NCBI GenBank assembly: GCA_900491605.1
Contig: UESW01004382.1
Span: 286,696 to 350,695, forward strand
From: Calamus simplicifolius
Lineage: Eukaryota; Streptophyta; Magnoliopsida; Arecales; Arecaceae
DNA length: 64,000 nt
Direction of reading: 5' to 3'
The translations under genes and the position numbers were made by a program. This document shows positions 54,385-64,000 of this stretch, piece by piece (position 1 is the first letter of the stretch; each line of letters begins with the position of its first letter). Below the pieces are notes generated by a model that saw only the letters and a program-made list of their open reading frames with translations, did not search any database and was not told where the DNA came from.

Positions 54385-56824
54385 TGTTGCCCAGATGTAG
54401 CAACCCAAGAGGGGGATGAATTGGGTTACTAAAAATTACTTACTAACGCAGATATGTGCTTTAACCCGAATTCGAATTTACTTGGTGGTGTAGTGAAGTG
54501 CACAGAATAATAACAGACAATCAAGCAACCAAACACAAGAGAATTTATAGTGGTTCGGTGCTAAACCCAGCACCTATGTCCACTCCCAAAACCTTTGGGA
54601 ATTTTACTCTAATCGTATCACAACGATTACAACCTCTAGCCTTCCCCGGCTAGCCCTCTTGTTTATATAGCACAAGGCAGCCAAACCCCTAGCCTTCCCG
54701 GCTAGTCCTCTTGTTTAACGGCACAAGGAAGCCAACCCCTAGCCTTACCCGACTAGTCCTCTTGTTTAACGCACAAGGAAGCCAACAAGAACCAAGGGTT
54801 AACTCTAACCCTTATACAAAGGTTCAGAATAAATAAGAACAAGTAGCTCCTACAATGAGTAAATATTCAAATATACTTTACAAATTTTGAAGCAACTCCT
54901 CAGCAATAAATGAAGAACTTCAAGGTAGCTGAAGCTTTGATTGCTTGAGGGCTTTAATTGATCTGGATGACCTTGAGCAATGAATTATCTTCAACTTCAA
55001 AGCACACCAAATTTGCTCTTCAACACTCCGAAGAATATGCAATAAAATCTCTTTTTCTTAGATTTCTTTCTCTAGATTTTCTCTTTTCAGATTCGTCATT
55101 TTGTTCCTCTAATCACAACTATTTATAAGCATCCAACAATAAAATATCTGTTAGATACATTTGAAACAAATAAAAAGTAAAACGAAGAAAAAAAAAAAAA
55201 ACCGTTGAGATTATTTCCCTTAAGCATTGAATGCACTTAATTCATTTGAGGAAGGAAGATCTCTACCATAATCCAAGAGATCAAAAGTTAGTATATCTAA
55301 AAATAGAAATTAATTAAAGAGGAGAGAGAGTAAGAGAGAAAGCACGCCCAAATAACAAAGAGGTAACTGACTGGAGTTAATTCCAGGTAGCTGGCAATCT
55401 TGAAGACGCTCGGGCAAGATGAAGAATAAATCCACAAGCTAGCTAAGCAGCTAGCTAATTTGAAATCTCATGGCAAATAGGGAAAGGTATCAGCCACACA
55501 AAGTAAGGTAGTTAGCTATCTAGCTAACTAACCAAAAAGGTCTCACGACATGAAGCTTGTCCCAAGGGAGAGTAGTTAACTCCTTAGCTAGCTCACCACA
55601 AAGTCAAAAGGCCAGGAGATAAAGGCAAGATGCATTAGTTAGCTCTAGCTAACTAAGCCATAAAGTAGTTAGCTTACTAGCTAACTAAGCAAAAGTAATT
55701 AGCTATTCAGCTAACCAAGCAGGCGTCCAATGATCAGGAGAATAGAAGCCATAACAAGATAGTTAGCTCTCCAGCTAACTAGAAAATAAAGGCTCTCGGC
55801 TTGGAGGTAGAAACGGCCATCAACAGAAAAACAAGTTAGCTCTTTAGTTAACTGAGCAAGAAGTAGTTAGCTCCCTAGCTAACTAAGCTCAAAAGATAAT
55901 GGCAAGAAGAAACCATCCATCCATCATAGCTAGCTCCCTAGCTGGCTATGAAAAGTGTCCACACGGCCAAGAGAAGGATAGTTATCTCTCTAGCTAACTA
56001 AGCCACAAGATAGTCAACTCTTCAGCTAACCAGAGAATGAATCCACACGGCTTGGAAGTGGCAGTTAGCTCTCTAGCTAACTAGGAATAGCACCCGCTCG
56101 GCTTTGGAGAAACCTATGAAAAATAGTTAGCTAGCAAAGAAAAGCAGTTAGCTATCAAGGCAAAGCAGCTAACTAACAGGGTATGCTAGCTAGCTAAGAG
56201 AAGCATCAGCTAGCTCATTAGTTAGCTAAAAATAAAAGACGTTCGACCAAGCAAAGTATCAGGGAAAGATAGTTAACTAGAAATGAAGCCAGCTAGCTAA
56301 GAGGGAGGATGAGTTAGCTAATTAGCTAACTGGCCAGCTCAGAGAACTTTCAAACAGTTTAACTAAAATGGAAATCCAGCTAGCTCATAAAGAGACCAAG
56401 CTAGCTCACCAGCTAACTTAAAATAAGCATGGCTTGGCTAGCAAGGATAACAGGAAAGATAGCTAGCTAAAATGGAATACCAGCTAGCCAAGGAAGGGGC
56501 CAGCTAGCTATCCAGCTAACTATAATGGAGAAGCATTCGGCCAGGCCACAGAGATAAAGTGTCGGTTAGCTAACGGATGTGTCAGCTAGCTAGACAGAAG
56601 CTAGCTAACTAGCTAACTCCCAAGATAAATCACACAGCCAAGGCAACAAGAAATCAATTAGATAGCTTTCAGGTATTAAATAAAAATGAAATATACTCCC
56701 TTACGATTTTTGCTTGATAACACTTAGTTGAAAAACATCTGTACTTCCCTGCATCAAGCTTAACAAATAGAATTAGTCTTTGCTTAATTGTTTTGTAAGC
56801 ATCAAAATCAATCTAGGGTCAACA
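54385..56824 (-). repeat. 5' LTR of Sirevirus-type element (2440 bp)
   Basis: Minus-strand start TGTTGACCCTAGATTG, end CATCTGGGCAACA. Same structure as the 3' LTR, including palindromes at 55440-56615. Confidence 0.95.
55440..56615. repeat. Dispersed palindrome array in Sirevirus LTR (right)
   Basis: Same AGTTAGCT/AGCTAACT pairs as 45700-47000. Several units differ at one arm only, so pairing has decayed in places. Confidence 0.95.
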
Positions 56825-58842
56825 CCGATCTTGATTTGAACGAAAACATTTTGGATTAGATATGGATCATAATTGATCTCAAATTGACCAAAACAACTTA
56901 TTAGGTCTAAAATTCTTTTCATGGACTCGACTCGATCTAATTCAATCACCTAATGGGTTGAGTCTAAATCCAAAATCATGACTAAAATGTGAAATTCGAT
57001 CAAATTAGGGACAATCATGACCCATTCTAATTAGCTTGCTACTTGGAAGGAGTGATTTGGATAGTGGATGACCATAGTGATTTTGGATTTTGGATAGTGG
57101 ATGACCATAGGGACAATCATGACCCATCTCAATGAAGTTCATAGGTAGAAAATTTTGGTTTTCAATACTTTATTCATTACTGATTCATTTTTATTTAATT
57201 TTTATTTTCTTTCTAAACTTTGAATTTTATGAGCTGAATTTTCAATAAGGCTAGTTAGTTGATCCTTAAAATTGAGTTATTTAATATCACATCTACATTA
57301 ATACCTAAACTTAATCTTAAATTTCTAAAACAAAGAATACTTGAAATTCTCTATATTGGCTAGAGAAAGGGACAGATGAGGTAGAGAGAGAATTAGAAGA
57401 AAGAGAAAATGTGAGATTTAGGCCTAAAAGATGAAAAAAACCCTAAAAAGTAACAATGATATTTAAATTATGTTGGTTAAGAAATAATTTTAAAGGGCAT
57501 GAAAAAATAAGTCTGATTTTATTAGTTTACACTAGATCATCAAAGTAATAAAAATTGGATTGGTTCATCCAATTTTGATCATGTCAACTATGCAACTAGT
57601 TTAATTAAAGAAACTTGATTGGTTAAGGGTCTGGTTCAGTAGTTAGACTGACCAATTTGATCAAAATCTAATAACATTCTCTTAAAAAGATGAAATATAA
57701 AGAACTAAAATTACGTAAAGAATATTTTATCATATTCTCATTTAATAAGTAACACCAATAAATTATTATATTTTTATTAGTCATAATGTGTATTTTTCTT
57801 GACCCTCAAGAGAACTTATCGTGGCTTAGCCCTTGTTTGAAAATAAATAGTGGTTGCTGCATGTACACTAGTAATTATGGAATGGATTTTATTTATGCAA
57901 TAAATATTCAAAAATGTCATATATTTTAGTCACATTTCAGACATATAAGACTATCAATGTACATAATGGAAATTTCTATATATTAACACGAAAAGTTTAA
58001 ACCACCAACTTGTAACTCTTGTATAATGTTGTCATAACATCTATTGAGCTCACGGATGGAGGGCTTGTTTTAAGAATCCATGTTACTTCATCAACATAGA
58101 AGGACACCATTAATGCAACTTAAGAAGATTTCCTAATTTCTCATCAAATCCAAAACAATCAATGAACAGTAAAAAAATGCAAATTGTAAAGTAAAACAAA
58201 ACTGGCAAAACTACACATTAGTTGGATAGCATACTTGAAGAGGTACTATTAATGCCATTCCTAATATTCTTCACGATTCGAGATTTAGATCTTATCGACT
58301 CAAAAATAATGATGAACAATTATAGATGCTAAAATTATGAAGAAAAAAGTTAAAATAATAGATAATTTATGATTATGATTATGGTTCATTATATATTGCG
58401 TAGTACTAGCAGCAAACCAATATTCGATATGGAGGGTGCACTAGTCATCAGTACTTCAAATTGACCCAAATCAACTCTATAATGGCATGGTACTAATATG
58501 GGTATCAAATATGTGAGAAAATTACACCCAGAGTTGACCTACTTGGTACACTAAGATTATCTTGACTACAAGGTAAAAAATCTCAAATTAGTTAACATGA
58601 GTACACCAACACCAGTTTTCCCATACAAGGTGAAGATAAAGGAGCTCATCCATCAATTACTTTTGAACATGGTGTAAATTTACCAAGGAAAAAGGTATCA
58701 TGTACAGAGCAAAATAGATAAAAAAATCATATTAGAAGAATAATCCAAATATAAGATAACCTCCCACAGGTTTAGTAACTATGGAAATCCTACACAGATT
58801 TTCTAAAAAAAACTATTTTTAGCAATATCAAAGCTATTGGAT
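56825..58842. other. AT-rich non-coding DNA; start continues the repeat broken by the Sirevirus
   Basis: The first 200 bp carry ACTCGACTCGATCTAATTCA and GGGTTGAGTCTAAATCC words like those at 44093-44743. A local duplication lies at 57009-57130 (GGGACAATCATGACCCAT and TAGTGGATGACCATAG, each twice). I found no gene. Confidence 0.5.
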
Positions 58843-58847
58843 TGTTG

Positions 58848-59414
58848 TGTTGAAAAAAGTTTTAATTAAAAAAAAAGAAAGGGCCCATGCGAGCATTAAA
58901 TGCTCGCGTGGGACCTGGGCTCAACGCGAGTGTTGACGTGCATTTGTGAACGTTGGGCAATCGCAAAACGTGAACGTCCAAAAATAGCCCAAACAATTAA
59001 TTTTGTAAGCAACGTGATTTAGGGGTAATGGCTATCAGGCCTTTAAGGCCATTATGGGCCGAGCCGTTAGAGCTTTTATGGGGGATTTAGATTGAGGTAA
59101 ATGTTTTAAGTAGCCTATAATTTATTTCATCTCATTTTTTTCTATTTTTTATTGATCTTTTCGTGGGCAGGTAATCATTGGGTTGCACCTCCACGCAATC
59201 GTGCTCATGGTAGGAGGATCAGGTTGAGTTGGATCGTTGTACCTTAGAGATATATCGCCAATAACCTGCAAGAAGGGGCAAAAATCTGATGATCCTGGCT
59301 TAGATTCATAGATTCTTTTATATTTCGTTTATGTTTTGCAATTACATTTCTAAATTAATTCTCTAGCAATTTCTAGAAAAGGATTTTTTGTAAGATCAAA
59401 TGTATTTTCCAACA
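58848..59414 (+). repeat. 5' LTR of the non-coding element (567 bp)
   Basis: TGTTGAAAAAAG to TTTTCCAACA. It has a hairpin GCGAGCATTAAATGCTCGC near 58892 and GGCCTTTAAGGCC near 59040. The first hairpin is not complete in the 3' LTR. Confidence 0.9.
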
Positions 59415-61173
59415 TCTAAGGATCAGATTTTTTTATAAATTGCTAGATTTATTTTATAAGTTATTAAAAAAATTATTCTTTTGAGTATGCATATTTTGTA
59501 TGAATATATAATGTGCATTTATAGATATATACATATACATACTAGACATATATACCTGTATCGACACATATTCATAGATATATATTCAAGCAAAAGAATC
59601 CTTATGTAATTATATATATATGAATGTATTATTCATGTGAAGACGTGCGAGTAGATACATGCTATACATTCTAACCATGAATTTTTGGGTAAAAAATGTT
59701 GCTAATGACTCAATAGCATCGAGAATCTCTTCTGGGTTGAAGAACATCTTGTTTCATTCCATTCCAGGCCAGGAGATATGTTTTTGGAATCTTTCTTTTC
59801 TGCAAAGGAGGAAAAAAAGGAAAAAGTGCAGGTGTCTTTTTTATGCTTGTCTTGAGTTTTGTAAGTGAACCTAAAATAATTTTTATTGGCATAAAATTGG
59901 GATGGTAGTAGCATGTATGCTTATGTCAATAGAATGTAGTCTTGCTTTATACATCACTTACCATACAGCTACAAAACTTAAAAATTTCTATGATACATAT
60001 GTATATATATGTATTATATGTGTGTACACACATGCTTGCATTTGTGCACATGATATATGTGTGCTTGTATGTAAATGTATTTTTATATCATTTTATTATT
60101 TAACCTTCAAGTGCAGCTACTAGCATATATTTATATTCTTACATAAATACAATAGATAAGTATTTCCTGGTATAGTGGTCAATATTTAATATCTCTTAGA
60201 CAAAAGTGACAGCATTTGGCAAATACTTATTGTTTACCTACTATTGTGAATCTTTTATGTTACCAAATGGCAAAGAATGGATGAACTTAAATGTTGTGAC
60301 AAGGTATGTCATATAAATTCTCTATTTTGAGTCTCTTGAAATCTATTGCCATGAGATTTAATAAAAGTTTTTATAATTTACTAAATAATCTCATGACTAT
60401 TGAAATATCCAACTTATTGTTTATCTTGTATTTGGATATTAAATCCTAATATATTTTGTTTGATTCTCTTATTTAATGTCTAGTAAAAAAAATGTTCTCT
60501 TTGAAATTTATCAAATCCAAGAAGAATTTGACAAATCAATTAACCAAGGAATTATCTAGGAGTGGAGTCCTAGATTCATCGAGGGGATAGGGCTTAAGCC
60601 CATTATTTGGTCACCAGCAGTGGATACCCAATCTGTGATTGAAGATCCCATGAATGAGGTTCAATGTGGTAGAAACGAAGCCGATTGAGTGATCGTGTTA
60701 GAGCACAAATTTTTGAAAATTTTTTCATCCCATCCCTATGATGAGTGCTCTTGTAAAGTGACAAAGTAAATTTGTGTAAGGTTGAGTCATACTTAATGGA
60801 TCCGAGGTAGGTTATCTATAGGGTATTGTTACAAATACCCTTGAAAGATTTACCTATATGAGAATCGTCATATTAGGCCGTGACTAAAGGTTTGGGCTAA
60901 CCTTAAAGAATTCTCATGAAAAATCAAGGTACTAAGCGCAAGGCCTTTAATATGCGCTGACCGCTTAAACCCGATTGATCCATACTGTGTATGTGATTAG
61001 TAAAAGTCATCAAAGGACCTAGTTCAAGGTCTAATCCACTATGGTTCCTTCAGGTGTATACAATTAACACTAAGTAGGTTTAAGTCCATCGGATACCTCA
61101 CCTATTGCACAGTATAAGATGTCCTAGAAAATTTTTGTTATATTTATTTTTTTAAAAAACTTTTGTAGGGGAT
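59415..61173 (+). other. Internal region of the non-coding LTR element
   Basis: No domain seen. The first third is TA/TG-repeat rich (59520-60080). The part 60540-61140 is more complex, with GGGCTTAAGCCC near 60588 and TGACTAAAGGTTTGGGCTAA. No standard TGGTATCAGAGC primer site follows the 5' LTR. The polypurine tract is 61165-61173. Confidence 0.6.
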
Positions 61174-61779
61174 TGTTGAAAAAGTTTTAATTAAAAAAAA
61201 AGAAAGGGCCAATGCTCGCATGGGACCTGGGCTCAACGCTCGCATTGACGTGCGTTTGTGAACGTTGGGCAATCGCCAACATTCTTGAATTTCCAGCCCA
61301 AACAATTAATTTTGTAAGCCATTTCTGACATGATTTGGGGCTAACGGCTATCAGGCCTTTAAGGCCATTATGGGCCGAGCCGTTGGAGCTTTTATGGGGG
61401 ATTCAGATTAGGTAATGAATCAATTGTAGAATAGTTTTAAGTAGCCCTATGATTTATTTCATCTCAATTTTTTTTTATTTTTTATTGATCTTTTCGTTGG
61501 CATCTGAAGGTAATCATTGGGTTGCACCTCCACGCGATCGTGCTCATGGTAGGAGGATTGGGTCGAGTTGGGTCATTGTACCTTGGGGATAGATCGCCAA
61601 TAACCTGCACGAAGGAAAAAAATCTGATCCTTAGGGCAGTGTCTAACACACCTCGATCCTGGCTTAGATTCATAGATTCTTTTTATATTTTGTTTATGTT
61701 TTGCAATTACATTTCTAAATTAATTCTCTAGCAATTTCTAGGAAAGGATTTTTTGCAAGATCAAAAGTATTTTCCAACA
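61174..61779 (+). repeat. 3' LTR of the non-coding element (606 bp)
   Basis: Same ends as the 5' LTR. It carries an extra segment of about 30 bp near 61630-61660 (CTTAGGGCAGTGTCTAACAC) and other indels relative to it. Confidence 0.9.
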
Positions 61780-61784
61780 TGTTG

Positions 61785-63663
61785 AACATCGCATTCATAA
61801 TTCTTGCTTTTGTAATTTGATGAGCAATAAAAGGAAAAGTCAAATTACAAATATATAGAGCTTTACCTTAGCAAAAATAGAATCTTTGTCAATGGATATT
61901 CGCAAGATCCCAAGTAATAATAGAATGAATAATTCAAAGAAAAAATTTGGAGATAAAACTTGACATACGGTAGTGACATGAATCTGAGCAATAAGCTAAA
62001 ACTTCAGCTTCAAAACTTGCTATTTTTCTTTGTAAAATTAATTGGACAAAATCCCCACAAGAGTATAGGAGATGAGATGGAGGGAAGGAAAGAAAACTAA
62101 CATACCAAATGATCTATAAGAGTATCAATATGGGGCTCCTGATGATCTTGATGAGAATGCATATAAACTTCTCTGAAAAGAAAATAAAATAAAGAGAATG
62201 TAGGTTAACATAGGTATGTTTTTTAGGCAAAAAATGGTTCCACTTGAGCGGTTGGAGCCTTATCATTGGATCAAATTAAAAACAATGTTGATAGAATTAA
62301 TGTTTTGTAAGAGAGTTCTGCAATATGACATCTTAAGTCTTTTGAAGTTTTAATTCCCAGTTAGGAAGTTGATGAGGAGCTACTCAACAAGGTAGCATAC
62401 AATGTGGAATCAGTGGTAGAAATTGAGCAAAGTAAGTTGGGAAGCATCCTAAAGGCATAATGAGAAAGAAACCATAGTTAAAAGAGTCTATTAACACCAT
62501 TAAATATTTGACAACTTAATGCAAATTGCAATTTTAGTCTAACATATTTATCAACTACTCACAACAAGGTGGGAACCATGAAAAATCTTTTTTTTTTCTC
62601 TCTTTTAAAACATTTCCTTCTTTTCTGGTGTTCTAACTATTATCACTTTCTCGTAAACAACTTAGTGCTTGTTTAATATTTTTTTGGAAAAAACTTTTCT
62701 AGGGTTTTCGATTGGCGAAACAACAAACATGAGAAAATAAATACTACTTCCCTCATAGCATCTATTTTTTGGTAGGAGTGAGAAAAAGGTATGTGGGCTT
62801 CACATATAATTTTTCCTCTTCTTTCAACCAAGTTTGGGAAAGTAAGGGTGAAAAACTTTCTTGTCTCTATTTTCCTCCCAACCAAATGACCCCCTAGTTC
62901 CTTTAAGTTATTTTCCTTTCAAGAAAGAAACAAAATTCAATTTTTCATCCATAAAATAATTTTTATTTCTTGAGATGATGGGAATTCGTATGCCTATTCT
63001 AAATTAAATTTCACAAATCTAAAATAACTTTCAAAAAAAATTAGAAAAACTATAGTAATCAATTTTGTTGTGCAATAGTTAACATCTATGAAATTCAATA
63101 TACTAACCTAGATCAGTTCATCAAATCACTATACCGATCAATCCATTACTTATTTATTTAAATAGAAAAAAGTTCATAAAACTATAAACAAAAGTTTTAT
63201 AATAAAGATTGAAATCTCACCAACTATTCAAAAACCATTAGCTAATTCTAAAAATTCATTTTTTCCATGAATTCTTGGAAGCTAACATCAATTAGAAAAA
63301 AAGAATAAAAGTGTATTTTTCATTCCATAAAGCAAGGAAAGAAAAAAAATGCAAAAACCTAAAATTTGAAGGATAGGGTTATGATTTGGTGGCAAAGAAG
63401 GGAAAAAAAAGAGAGGGTGAAATGTTTTTTCAGCAAGTGTATGAGGAATGATGCTTGCGGATGCAATTTTAATAAATTTCTAATAACAATGGTTAAAATC
63501 TATAGTTAAATTTTTAATAAGGGTTATGTTTTTTAACTAGCCCTTGATAAAGATTTTTTAATAATATTTTATTTCCTATGTTAGCCCTATAAACAATAAA
63601 AGAAGATAGTTAATATTAACTTGTGCTAGAAGAAAAAATACTTAACGCTTATAATTTTGTTGT
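61785..63663. other. AT-rich non-coding DNA
   Basis: I see no gene. Short A-rich and T-rich runs are common. A possible MITE at about 62662-62893 is too weak to call. Confidence 0.45.
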
Positions 63664-64000
63664 TAGCAATAGGGCTACAAATAGATCTCATGTCCTGACC
63701 TAGTCCTAACTTAATTTGTATTAAAAAACCCCTAGATTGAGTTGTGTTAGAAAATTAGATCTAATCTAAGTTCTTAGTTGTTTCTGGACCTTATATTTTT
63801 TAGCATGATCCAAACTCAATTGAACCCGACTCACAAATATCAATTATATAAATCTTATTTGCTTTCACTCCAATATCTTTATTAATTTATTAAATAAACT
63901 CTCATTTAAACTAATTTTACTTTTTCATCTTATTAACTAGATAACTCCGCCAAGGCCAGCCCCAAGCCCGGTAAAGGAGGGTTGCATTAGGTAGTTGACA
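63664..64000. repeat. Dispersed repeat, partial, reaching the window end
   Basis: Shares order and words with 44093-44480 (CAAATAGATCT-type start, AGATCTAATCTAAG, TATATTTTTTA, CAATTGAACCCGACTC, ATAAATCTTATTT, AATAAACTCTCATTTAA). The last 50 bases (CGCCAAGGCCAGCCCC) are GC richer and may be another element. Confidence 0.55.

Larger units (their letters stand above)
44744..56824 (-). mobile_element. Sirevirus-type Ty1/copia element (12.1 kb), decayed
   Basis: On the minus strand the order is 5' LTR (56824-54385), primer site, gag, pol, a third ORF in the env position, polypurine tract and 3' LTR (47196-44744). Flanks CCAAT (44739-44743) and CCGAT (56825-56829) match at 4 of 5 bases. Large LTRs, a gag of this type, an extra ORF and a tract next to GTCATCATCAAAAAGGGG are Sirevirus traits. 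Indels between LTRs and many broken frames show considerable age. Confidence 0.9.
58848..61779 (+). mobile_element. Non-autonomous LTR retrotransposon, LARD/TRIM-like (2932 bp)
   Basis: Exact 5-bp duplication TGTTG (58843-58847 and 61780-61784). LTRs are at 58848-59414 and 61174-61779, with a polypurine tract TTGTAGGGGAT before the 3' LTR. The internal 1759 bp have no protein domain and no long ORF, so movement would need proteins from another element. LTRs differ by many substitutions and indels, so it is old. Confidence 0.85.

Noticed and set aside
62662..62893. Possible MITE ending CCAACCAAATGACCCCCTA
   Set aside because: The right end looks MITE-like but the left end pairs poorly and no flanking duplication is clear.

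Overview
This is plant nuclear DNA, almost certainly from an angiosperm and plausibly a monocot such as a palm (lineage is inference; no marker gene settles it). There are no bacterial-style operons. Nearly all protein-coding signal belongs to transposable elements, most of them decayed and several nested, set in AT-rich sequence. I recognised no rRNA or tRNA genes and no CRISPR array.

Layout: (1) 1-4932, a Ty3/gypsy complex. A minus-strand element (protease, gag, primer site, 1.0-kb LTR) lies head to head with a plus-strand LTR of the same family, and a broken antisense-type ORF sits between the two LTRs. (2) 4933-11981, two copies of one Ty1/copia family in opposite orientation, giving near-identical inverted arms of about 1.27 kb. 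(3) 11982-17385, AT-rich sequence with a LINE tail, a hAT-like MITE and two weak candidate exons. (4) 17386-34095, an eroded minus-strand host gene. Its coding exons at 34095-33587/28463-28365 and 17561-17386 are split by a Tnt1-like copia element (28464-33586, TSD GTCAG, LTRs about 98.7% identical) inserted in the coding sequence. A 6.4-kb Mutator-like element (MULE, 17614-23992, 10-bp TSD) sits in the intron about 50 bp from the last exon.

The MULE has long terminal inverted repeats, a mudrA remnant, a convergent five-exon plant mobile domain (PMD/MAIN-like) gene with one visible nonsense codon, and clusters of about 27-bp palindromes near both ends and in the centre. It is the most interesting unit in the window. 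(5) 34248-34779, two small MITEs. (6) 35021-43408, a decayed copia element whose 5' LTR region carries a nested 2.1-kb solo LTR of a Sirevirus-like family (TSD AAGAC). (7) 44744-56824, a 12-kb minus-strand Sirevirus-type element with 2.45-kb LTRs full of AGTTAGCT/AGCTAACT palindromes, decayed gag-pol and a third, env-position ORF. (8) 58848-61779, a non-coding LTR element (LARD/TRIM-like, TSD TGTTG). (9) 61785-64000, AT-rich sequence ending in a dispersed repeat related to the one flanking the Sirevirus.

The genes do not form a pathway. The window records successive insertions: the host gene was hit at least twice, the Sirevirus solo LTR landed in a copia LTR, the full Sirevirus landed in an older dispersed repeat, and a foldback repeat replaces the catalytic half of the MULE transposase. 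All percent identities and boundaries were judged by eye.
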